Assembly: GCA_963756455.1 (NCBI GenBank)
Contig: CAVWNC010000003.1
Span: 310,001 to 374,000, forward strand
Origin: DASQPA01 sp963756455
GTDB lineage: Bacteria; Acidobacteriota; Thermoanaerobaculia; Multivoradales; UBA5704
Length of the DNA: 64,000 nucleotides
Direction: 5' to 3'
Shown: positions 49,477 through 56,414 of the stretch, in pieces
Layout of the letters: each line of letters opens with the position of its first letter
How positions within the stretch are numbered: position 1 is the stretch's first letter
Notes under the pieces: model-generated
Seen by the model: only the letters and a program-made list of their open reading frames with translations
Databases searched by the model: none
Told to the model about the DNA's origin: nothing
Translations under genes and position numbers: made by a program

Positions 49477-51912
49477 CTACTCCCTGAGCGCCTCGCTGGG
49501 GGGCACCCGCGCCGCCCGCCAGGCCGGACCGGCGCTCGCGAGGAGCGCCACGGCGGCCACGAGGAGAGCCACCGCCCCGCAGAGGACGGGATCGGCGGCG
49601 CTCACTCCATAGAAGAGGCTCGACAGGATGCGACCCAGGGCGAGAGACGCGCCGAGGCCGAGGACGATGCCCCAGAGGGTCGGCCGCATCCCCGAGGCGA
49701 CCACCAGGCCGAGCACGTCCCGGACCTGCGCTCCCAGGGCCATACGCACCCCGATCTCCTGCGTCCGCCGCCCCACGGTGTAGGAGAGCACGCTGTAGAT
49801 CCCCACCGCCGCGAGGAGCAGGGCGAGGCCGGCGAAGGCGGCGAGGAGCAGCAGGTTGAAGTGGTCCTGGGAGAGATACCCGTCGACGACGGAGTCCAGG
49901 GTCGCGACCTCCAACATCGGCAGATCCCGGTCCTCGGCGTGGACGGCGCGGGTGACCGCGGGGACCAGGCTCTCGGGCCGCAGCCCCGTGCGGATCACGA
50001 ACGTCGTCGCGAGCCACGGCCGCTGGGCCATCGGCTGATAGACGGTCGCGACCTGCTCGGCCCGCAGCCCGTCCACCCGGACGTCAGCGACGACCCCCAC
50101 GACCTCCTCGGAGACGTGCGGGGCGAGCCCGAGGATCAGCCGCTTCCCCAGGGGGTCCGCCCCGGGCCAGAAGCGCCGGGCCATGGATTCGCTGACCAGG
50201 ACGACCGCCGGGCGGGCGAGGGTATCCGCGGCGGTGAAGTCGCGCCCGCGCCGGAGCGCGATGCGGAGGGTGCGCAGGTAGCCGGGGGAGATGAGGCGCA
50301 CCGCCGCCGTGGGCTGCTCCGCAAGAGCGCCCGGCCGGCCCGGAATACCGACCGGCTCGGTCAACCCGGGCTCGGTGAGCGGCAGCCAGTCGATCGTGGC
50401 GGCGGCCTGGACCCCGGGCAGGGCCCGCAATCGCGTCAGCAGCCGGTCGTAGAAGGCGCTCTGCTCTCGGGGCTCGGAGTATTTCTGCTGGGGGAGGCCG
50501 AGGACCCAGGTCAGCACCCCATGGGGATCGCAGCCGGTATCGACGCGCCTTAGGGCGAGGAGACTCTCCAGGGTCAGCGCCGCGCCGACCAGGAGGACGA
50601 GCGACAGCGCGACCTCGGCAATGATCAGCAGGCCGCGGGTACGCCGCCCCCCGGAACCGCCGGCATCCGTATCCGTCCGCCCGAGCCCGCGTTGGAGCGC
50701 CCGCTGGAGATCGCGAAAGTCGCGCCCCAGGAACGACCGGGCCGGCACCAGGCCGGCGGCGAGCCCGGCGAAGAGCGAGATCCCGAGCGTGAAGGCGAGG
50801 ATGCGGAGGTCCAGGTGGATCTCGAGCCCCTGGGGGAGCCCGTTGCCCAAAAAGCCGCGGAGGAGCGCCACTCCGAAGTGCGCGAGGTAAAGACCCAGGG
50901 CGGCGCCGGCTGAGGCGAGGAGCAGCGCCTCCGCCATCAGCTGCTGCAGAAGCCGTCCCCGGCTCGCCCCCAGCGTGCCGCGGATGGCCATCTCCTTGCT
51001 CCGGCTGAGGCTCCGCACGAGGACCAGGTTGGCCACGTTGGCGCAGGCGATGAGGAGGACGAAGGCGACCGCGCCCAAGAGGAGGAGGATCGCCGGGCGT
51101 ACCGCGCTCACCAGGTACTCCTGGAGCGGCTTGACGACGGCGCCCCAACCCTTGTCGGTCGCCGGATACGCCCGGCCCAGGCGGCCCGCCAGAGTGTCCA
51201 TCTCCACCTGCGCGGATCGGCGGTCCACGCCGGGCTTCAGGCGGGCGACGACATTTAAGATGCGCTCCTCCCGCATCGCGCGTTCCTGGGCGGTCCAGGC
51301 GAGCGGCTTCCAGATCTGGACCATCGCCGGGTACCAGGCCGCGACCCGGAGGGCGGGCAGGACGCCCACGACCGTGTGGCGCCGGCCGTCGAGCACGAGC
51401 TCCCGACCGAGGATCTTGGGGTCGGCTCCGAAACGGCTCCGCCAGAGGGCCTCCGAGAGGATCACGACGTCGTCCCGGCCCGACTCTTCTTCGCCGGGAG
51501 CGAAGACCCGGCCGAGGAGCGGCCGGACCGCGAGGACGGAAAAAAAATCGCCGCGAACGGTCGCGGCCTGGAGCGACTCGGGCTCCTGCCCGCCGGTCAG
51601 AGTCAGGGAGGTGCCCCGGTAGGCCGCCAGAGCCGCGAAGACGTGGCTCTCGGCCCGCCAGTCGAGGTAATTGGCGGGCGACACCGGGTCCGCCAGCATC
51701 CCGGCTCCCCGCGGCGGCGCCTCCTGGAGCCGCATCACCCGTCCGGGCTCCGGGAAGGGCAACGGCCGCAGCAGCACGGCGTCGACCACACTGAAGATGG
51801 CGGTGTTGGCCCCAATCCCCAAGGCCAGGATGCCGATTGCGGCGGCGGCAAAGCCCGGGCTCTTCCGGAGGGTGCGAAGGCTGTAACGGAGATCCTGCCT
51901 CACCGTTTCCAT
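49477..51912 (-). CDS. ADOP-family duplicated ABC permease (MacB/FtsX type) B
   Basis: The 811-residue protein starts METVRQDLRYSLRTLRKSPGFAAAAIGILALGIGANTAIFSVVDAVLLRPLPFP, the standard ADOP opening, then has a MacB-type periplasmic domain, helices with FVLLIACANVANLVLVRSLSRSKEMAIRGTLGASRGRL, a second periplasmic domain, and the last helices with RRTQEIGVRMALGAQVRDVLG, ending in PPSEALRE. No ATPase is adjacent. GGGAGGCGACC precedes the ATG. It ends 35 bases upstream of the DoxX-like pair on the same strand. A copy of its 5' end (ribosome site plus ~10 codons) lies at 53153-53187. Confidence 0.9.
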   Translation of the reverse strand: METVRQDLRYSLRTLRKSPGFAAAAIGILALGIGANTAIFSVVDAVLLRPLPFPEPGRVMRLQEAPPRGAGMLADPVSPANYLDWRAESHVFAALAAYRGTSLTLTGGQEPESLQAATVRGDFFSVLAVRPLLGRVFAPGEEESGRDDVVILSEALWRSRFGADPKILGRELVLDGRRHTVVGVLPALRVAAWYPAMVQIWKPLAWTAQERAMREERILNVVARLKPGVDRRSAQVEMDTLAGRLGRAYPATDKGWGAVVKPLQEYLVSAVRPAILLLLGAVAFVLLIACANVANLVLVRSLSRSKEMAIRGTLGASRGRLLQQLMAEALLLASAGAALGLYLAHFGVALLRGFLGNGLPQGLEIHLDLRILAFTLGISLFAGLAAGLVPARSFLGRDFRDLQRALQRGLGRTDTDAGGSGGRRTRGLLIIAEVALSLVLLVGAALTLESLLALRRVDTGCDPHGVLTWVLGLPQQKYSEPREQSAFYDRLLTRLRALPGVQAAATIDWLPLTEPGLTEPVGIPGRPGALAEQPTAAVRLISPGYLRTLRIALRRGRDFTAADTLARPAVVLVSESMARRFWPGADPLGKRLILGLAPHVSEEVVGVVADVRVDGLRAEQVATVYQPMAQRPWLATTFVIRTGLRPESLVPAVTRAVHAEDRDLPMLEVATLDSVVDGYLSQDHFNLLLLAAFAGLALLLAAVGIYSVLSYTVGRRTQEIGVRMALGAQVRDVLGLVVASGMRPTLWGIVLGLGASLALGRILSSLFYGVSAADPVLCGAVALLVAAVALLASAGPAWRAARVPPSEALRE

Positions 51913-52255
51913 GGTCGCCTCCCATGCGCTGATTGCACAGACAAGGTACACCACGCTTTCGCCGACGGGAAGTGGCGCGTGCGGCAGGGGGCTCACCGTG
52001 GGCACGCTGCATGGCCTTGGTGGGTCCATGCAGGTACCCTTGCCAAGCCGGCGCTACCGATTGCCCGAGCCTATCTTCCAGGCGTCCCCTTCAGGCGTAT
52101 TGGAGGACCCTCCCAATGAGGTGGCGCCTCCCGGGCCCCGTTAGGGCGAAACTGGTATTATAAAGAGAACCGCGCCTGAGGGTTCTTCCACTATGCCAAG
52201 GGTCGGTTCGCTGTCGATCTGTAGCCGGATTCAGACCGAACGGAGCGGAAAAATC
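51913..52255. other. Intergenic region between ADOP permease B and the Pro-rich anchored protein
   Basis: About 340 bases without a credible gene. A GGTATTATAAAGAG stretch (52154-52167) could hold a -10 box for the plus-strand gene, but I see no matching -35. The ADOP ribosome site (GGGAGGCGACC on the minus strand) lies at its left edge. Confidence 0.3.
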
Positions 52256-52975
52256 ATGGGACCTACACAAGAAGGCATCTTCACCAAGCTCGGCGTCCTG
52301 GTCGCGGCGGTTACCTTAGCCGTCACCTGGTACTACGCGTCCAACCGTTCCGGCGCTACGGTTACGCCGAGTCCCGTGGTTTCATCCCCGGCGCCCGTGA
52401 CCATGAATGAGCCCTCGCCGGCGACACCGGCCAGCCCTCCGCCCAACGTCGAGCCGCCAGCGACTACCGCTCCGGACCGCTCCACTCCTTCCACTCCTTC
52501 TTCCGCCGAGCCCACTCCGCAAGCTCCGGAGAGGGAACCGCCCCGTCCCGCTGCTCCCGAGATTCTGCGGGTACGGGTCGGCGATCATGTTTTCCAGCTC
52601 AAAAAGTGCATCCTCTCGGGGACAGATCTCGAATGCGAAGCCTTGATTACCAATGAAGGCCAGGACCGGACTCTCTATCTTTTCTCCGGCAACTCCCGAT
52701 TGATCGATGAAGGAGGAACTGAATACACTGCCGTTTCATTGACTTTGGGCGGAGGCGGAGGCCATGTTCCCGTCATGACCTTTGGAGCCAATAAGCCGCC
52801 TGCGGCAACCGACCTTACCACCGGCGTACCCGTCAAGGCAGTTCTGAGGTTTGAAGGAATACCGTCCGGGACCAAACGCGCAGCCTTGATCGAGATCCAG
52901 GAAGCGGTGGGAGGGTTTTACGGTGGGAGAGGACTGAAAGCCCAGTTCCGCAACGTCCCGCTAGAGCAGCAGTAG
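52256..52975 (+). CDS. Anchored protein with Pro/Ser/Thr linker and C-terminal beta domain
   Basis: The 239-residue protein has one N-terminal transmembrane segment (LGVLVAAVTLAVTWYYASN), a ~70-residue Pro/Ser/Thr/Glu-rich linker, and a C-terminal domain of ~115 residues (LRVRVGDHVFQLKKCILSGTDLECEALITNEGQDRTLYLFSGNSRLIDEGGTEYTAV). This resembles small extracytoplasmic beta-sandwich domains of the DUF4352-like kind; the assignment is uncertain. GGAG lies ~11 bases before the ATG at 52256; upstream codons from 52193 are less likely. It stands alone between an intact ADOP gene and an ADOP 5'-end fragment. Confidence 0.65.
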   Translation: MGPTQEGIFTKLGVLVAAVTLAVTWYYASNRSGATVTPSPVVSSPAPVTMNEPSPATPASPPPNVEPPATTAPDRSTPSTPSSAEPTPQAPEREPPRPAAPEILRVRVGDHVFQLKKCILSGTDLECEALITNEGQDRTLYLFSGNSRLIDEGGTEYTAVSLTLGGGGGHVPVMTFGANKPPAATDLTTGVPVKAVLRFEGIPSGTKRAALIEIQEAVGGFYGGRGLKAQFRNVPLEQQ

Positions 52976-53144
52976 CCCTGCCGCTCGCGATGGTGGTGGT
53001 TGGTATAGCGGCGGTGTTCGACGCAGTTAGGCAGGGCGAGGAGAGCGGCAACAGTGTCGCTGCCCGGCCGCGAACCGGCTGGGCAACTCGCCCAGCCAGC
53101 CCAGGCCAGATGTTACAGCGTCAGGATGCTAAGAAGCACTTGAA

Positions 53145-53187
53145 ATGCAGTTGAGATCCTGTCCCACCGTTTCCATAGTCGCCTCCC
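53145..53187 (-). pseudogene. 5'-end fragment of an ADOP permease gene
   Basis: Read on the minus strand, GGGAGGCGACT is followed by ATG and METVGQDLNC before similarity ends. Bases 53153-53187 match 51889-51923, the ribosome site and first codons of ADOP permease B, at 32 of 35. Only this start region is left, next to the 21-bp repeat array. Confidence 0.6.
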
Positions 53188-53505
53188 GGATGACGGCCTG
53201 CCAATTTGGCACCAAAACCCGTCCCAAGCCCCGAAAAAGGCCCTCGACGAGCCGAAAAACTCGACGTGCGTCCCGAAAAACTCGACGACACGAGGAATTA
53301 TCTCGCGAATCGCTCGATTCGCGGCTCTACTAGGCCGAAAAACGCCAAAATCGACACGTGAAGCCCGCGAAACGGTCCGCAAGCCGCCATATCGGCGCGT
53401 GAGAGCCTCCAATCGCCCGTTTAGCGCGTTTTTCGGTCCGGAAACGGCGTTTTTCGACCCGCGAGCCGGACTTCACGGTCCGCGAAGAGGCCGCGACGGC
53501 GCCGA
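53188..53505. repeat. Degenerate 21-bp tandem repeat array 3
   Basis: About 15 units of near 21 bases, many ending in CCGAAAA (AGCCCCGAAAA, GAGCCGAAAA, GTCCCGAAAA) in the left half and in GCGAGC or GCGAAG in the right half. Translation gives 7-residue periodicity on the plus strand (TSRKTRR, ASRKTRR). No gene is credible. It starts right beside the ADOP fragment and ends at the 3' end of the SagB-type gene. It is the same class as the arrays at 6511 and 11160. Confidence 0.7.
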
Positions 53506-53534
53506 CAACCGTCCAGCGAGCTTCGGAGGACGGC

Positions 53535-54626
53535 TCACGGGACAGCAGGCCGTCCCCGCGGCGAGAAAGGGGAAGGCACTCCGTTCGCCGTCGCCCTGCC
53601 GAGACTGAGGCTCAGCACCACGGCCGCCTCGACGGGGGGAGTGCCGAGGCAGGTTTCCACCAGCGTTTCGTTCAGGGCTCCGGAGGGCACGGCCGACAAG
53701 CCGTGATGGGTCGCGGCCAGGGCGATGTTCTGGCCGATGAAGCCCGCCTCCATGAGCACCACGCGGTAGGCCATCGCCAGGTGGTACTTCCACATGCTGC
53801 GGGGAAAGTGCGCCACGAGAAAGACGATCGCCGCCGCTCGACCGGGCCATTTCTGCCCACCGAGCATTTCCGGCACATCCACCCTCCCGCCCCGCACCCG
53901 CCCCAGGTCGTGGTCCCGGGCGCCGTAGTGGTAAAAGCCCGGTTCCAGTCCCTCTACGCGGTTCGCGTACACGTAAAGCTCGAAAGGATTGCGCGCGCCG
54001 CCCGAGGGCGTCATGGTGATGGGCAGGCTCCCGAAATCCTCTTCGTCCCGGATCTCGACGATGCCGTTGCCGGCGAACAGGCAGTCCGCGAGGGCCGTGA
54101 GGGAGAGGGGGCTGTCGGTGAACCGTCGTTCGCTCCGCCGCGCGCGCATCAGCGCGAACGGCGGCTCCCGGAGATCGGTGGCCGGCAGTCTCACGACCGG
54201 GTCCCTGCCGGCGTTGGTCTCAAAGAGGGGTGGCGAGGGGCGCCGTGCCTTCCGCGCCCTCATGAGCCGGCGCGCCGCCGGGCCCGTCAGGTACCGCGTG
54301 TCGCGCGTGCCGAAGTGATAGGAACCCGCCGCCGTGCCCCATTCCCAGCTCCGCCGGTAGGCCTCGTCCCGCTCGGCCAGGGCGGTGCCGTCGACCACCA
54401 GGGCGTGGAAGTCGACGAGCTGCGTGACCTGTCCGTCCAGATCGGCGGCCGCGACCCCGGGGAAATAGCGGCACAGCTCCTCCGCGGTATGCCACTGCTC
54501 CAGGCTGGCCAGGAAGTCCAGGCACTCCGGGGAACAGGTGAAACGATCCTGGGTGAGGAAGTTGTGCACCGCGACCTGCCCCGACTCGAAGGACAGGGCC
54601 AGGGTGCTGGCGCGCCTTAACCGCAT
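53535..54626 (-). CDS. SagB-type peptide dehydrogenase (nitroreductase fold) with N-terminal RRE-like domain
   Basis: The 363-residue protein has two parts. Residues ~1-95 look like a small winged-helix, PqqD/RRE-like leader-binding domain (HNFLTQDRFTCSPECLDFLASLEQWHTAEELCRYFP ... LVDFHALVVDG). Residues ~150-355 are an FMN-dependent nitroreductase/SagB domain: LMRARRSERRFTDSPLSLTALADCLFAGNGI, TPSGGARNPFELYVYANRVEGLEPGFYHY, YRVVLMEAGFIGQNIALAATHHGLSAVPSGALNE. SagB enzymes oxidise azolines to azoles in RiPPs. The ATG at 54626 has GAGG upstream; a TTG at 54641 is an alternative. It follows the small duplicated-core peptide gene, with an intervening hairpin. No YcaO cyclodehydratase is in view. 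Confidence 0.82.
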   Translation of the reverse strand: MRLRRASTLALSFESGQVAVHNFLTQDRFTCSPECLDFLASLEQWHTAEELCRYFPGVAAADLDGQVTQLVDFHALVVDGTALAERDEAYRRSWEWGTAAGSYHFGTRDTRYLTGPAARRLMRARKARRPSPPLFETNAGRDPVVRLPATDLREPPFALMRARRSERRFTDSPLSLTALADCLFAGNGIVEIRDEEDFGSLPITMTPSGGARNPFELYVYANRVEGLEPGFYHYGARDHDLGRVRGGRVDVPEMLGGQKWPGRAAAIVFLVAHFPRSMWKYHLAMAYRVVLMEAGFIGQNIALAATHHGLSAVPSGALNETLVETCLGTPPVEAAVVLSLSLGRATANGVPSPFSPRGRPAVP

Positions 54627-54647
54627 TCTCGAGAGCCTCAAGAGAAA

Positions 54648-54672
54648 GCCCGCTCACGGGAGGTGAGCGGGC
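54648..54672 (-). terminator. Hairpin between the peptide gene and the SagB-type gene
   Basis: A perfect 10-bp stem, GCCCGCTCAC with GTGAGCGGGC, and a five-base loop, followed on the minus strand by TTTCTCTT. It likely acts as a partial terminator, giving more peptide message than enzyme message, as is common in RiPP loci. Confidence 0.7.
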
Positions 54673-54693
54673 GGTGCAGAGGCGGTCCCTGCT

Positions 54694-54921
54694 TCAGCTT
54701 TCCTCATCCTGATCGTTGAAGACGGTACCCGCGCAAAGCCCGAACGGCCCGAGCTCGTCCCCGTCGTTGAACACGGTGCCGCTCGCGCAAAGACCGGACG
54801 GCCCGAACCCGCCGGGCCTCTCTTCCAGCTTCTTCAGCCTGAAATCCGGCGCCTTCGCCGTCGTGGCAGGGCCCGGGTCGCCCACCGTGGACGTCTTCTC
54901 GATCTGCGGGGTGCTGTGCAT
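54694..54921 (-). CDS. Probable RiPP precursor peptide with duplicated core
   Basis: The 75-residue peptide begins MHSTPQIEKTSTV and has a charged leader-like middle (DFRLKKLEERPGG), which suits binding by a winged-helix domain. The C-terminal half holds two near-copies: GPSGLCASGTVFNDGDE (residues 40-56) and GPFGLCAGTVFNDQDE (58-73), sharing GLCA-GTVFND. Each has one Cys and one Thr as candidate modified residues. AAGGAGAG lies 5-7 bases before the ATG at 54921. It is the only small gene directly upstream of the SagB-type dehydrogenase on the same strand, so it is the likely substrate. The identity of the product is inferred. Confidence 0.75.
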   Translation of the reverse strand: MHSTPQIEKTSTVGDPGPATTAKAPDFRLKKLEERPGGFGPSGLCASGTVFNDGDELGPFGLCAGTVFNDQDEES

Positions 54922-55156
54922 GAGCGCTCTCCTTATCCTGTAGAGGTTCACACCGGCGTCAGGTGTTTCCGCCCAAACGCCTGTGTCTGCTACCAGCGGC
55001 TGCCGGGGCATTCTACCAACTCCTCGGTGCCCTCGTCCTGCGATCGGGCCTTCGCAGGAACCAGGCTCGCACGGAGAATCTGCTCGGTGAGCTCCTCTGC
55101 AGCGACGGTGGGCTCGAGAACGGGAATCCCCGCGAGCGCCGCCAAGCGTCCTCAGG

Positions 55157-55562
55157 TGAGGGCACTTCTACTGCCGAAGTAGGGCACTTCTGCTGCCGAA
55201 GTAGGGCACTTCCACTGCCGAAGTAGGGCACTTCCACTGCCGAAGTAGGGCACTTCCACTGCCGAAGTAGGGCACTTCTACTGCCGAAGTAGGGCACTTC
55301 TGCTGCCGAAGTAGGGCACTTCCACTGCCGAAGTAGGGCACTTCCGCTGCCGAAGTAGGGCACTTCCGCTGCCGAAGTAGGGCACTCCGCCGCCGGAGTA
55401 GGGCACTTCTGCCGCCGAAGTAGGGCACTTCCGCTGCCGGAGTAGGGCACTCTCCGCTGTCGGAGTAGGGCACTCTCCGCTGTCGGAATAGGGCATCCCC
55501 AGATCAAAAGTGCCCTACCTCCGGCGAGAAGTAGGGCACTTTCACGGTCGAAGCAGGGCACT
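55157..55562. repeat. 22-bp tandem hairpin repeat array
   Basis: Sixteen tandem copies of a 22-base unit (GTAGGGCACTTCCACTGCCGAA and close variants) run from 55157 to about 55495, followed by a spaced, partly inverted copy (GTGCCCTAC) and two more degenerate copies to 55562. Each junction forms a small hairpin, GAAGT-AGGGC-ACTTC. Variation is mainly at the YTRCTG positions. Units are contiguous with no unique spacers, so this is not a CRISPR. It lies between the RiPP-like precursor and the small Cys-rich gene. Confidence 0.9.
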
Positions 55563-55667
55563 CCAGCCCTGAAGCTCCCGACATCTAAGCCAGGAGGAGG
55601 GCACTTTGTGGCGGAAGGGCGCTCCTAGAAAGAAAGCGGTGCGCCCCCCGCACTGGGGTGCCGCCGA

Positions 55668-55904
55668 TCAGCACTGGTAGCACAACCCGGCGACCTGTCG
55701 GATCAACGTCCCGTTGACGTTGCCCTGGCAGGAAAGGAAGTTGTTGCAGAAGAAAACGCAGCTGCCGCCGGTCGAGTAGTAGTACTTCTGGTAAATGCCG
55801 CACGTTTTCGGCTGCTGCGCATGGGAAGTCGACGAGGCTCCGAGGCCGAAGGACAGGACGAGCACGACGGCGAGCATCAATTTGGATAAGGGCTTCCGTG
55901 GCAT
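55668..55904 (-). CDS. Small secreted Cys-rich protein
   Basis: The 78-residue product has a signal peptide (LMLAVVLVLSFGLGASSTSHAQ) and a ~48-residue mature part with seven Cys and many Tyr and Asn (TCGIYQKYYYSTGGSCVFFCNNFLSCQ ... GLCYQC). The pattern suits a disulfide-linked extracellular peptide. I know no family. A 7-1-7 palindrome (GACCCGC-a-GCGGGTC, 55917-55931) and a TCAGGA-N8-TCCTGA dyad (55955-55974) lie upstream and could be regulatory. The 22-bp repeat array starts about 100 bases after its end. Confidence 0.6.
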   Translation of the reverse strand: MPRKPLSKLMLAVVLVLSFGLGASSTSHAQQPKTCGIYQKYYYSTGGSCVFFCNNFLSCQGNVNGTLIRQVAGLCYQC

Positions 55905-56414
55905 GACTCTCTCCCATGACCCGCAGCGGGTCGGTCGATGCGTAAACTGCTAACTCAGGAAATACTACTCCTGACATGGGGGCTTGTCCATGGCCATCGG
56001 GAAGGCGATTCGAGCCAGAAGCGGCGGACTGGTTCCATCCGGCGGGCGGAGCGAGCGGCTAGACATCTCGCGACGGCAAAGAAGGTCCCGGATAGAGCTA
56101 ATAGCGACGGAAGGACCATGGAGGGGAGAGAATGAAGGATGACACACCCTCAAGGAGTGGATAGGCGTTTCCTTGGGTGTCCGCTCTAAAGGACGCACTA
56201 CGCCAGGAGCGCGACCTCGGCCCGTCAGGGCGACCGCCGGGCCGGCTGGGGGTTGCCTGGGATGCGGGCCTCAGCGCTGGCTCGCTTGGTCCTCCCCCGT
56301 AGTTGCCGGGGACTCGGCGTTGGCGTCATCTTCTTTTGATACCATATGTGCTGCAAGCTAGCAAGGAGTACCCCAAACGGGCTCAGGGTGAGATCGGCAG
56401 AAAGCGAGGCAGGG
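55905..56414. other. Intergenic region before the defence-type fusion gene
   Basis: About 510 bases without a credible gene. It contains the two dyads named for the small Cys-rich gene, then a stretch of changing composition that becomes AT-richer from ~56320. A TTTTGATACCATATG stretch near 56334 could hold a -10 box. No RNA gene was recognised. Confidence 0.35.

Noticed and set aside
55013..55561. A 182-codon minus-strand ORF over the 22-bp array (repeated PTSAAEVPYFGS)
   Set aside because: The peptide pattern comes from the DNA repeat; the unit is not a multiple of three, there is no ribosome site, and the ORF spans degenerate flanks.
55157..55562. CRISPR array
   Set aside because: The 22-base units are contiguous, with no spacers of unique sequence, and no cas genes are present in the window.
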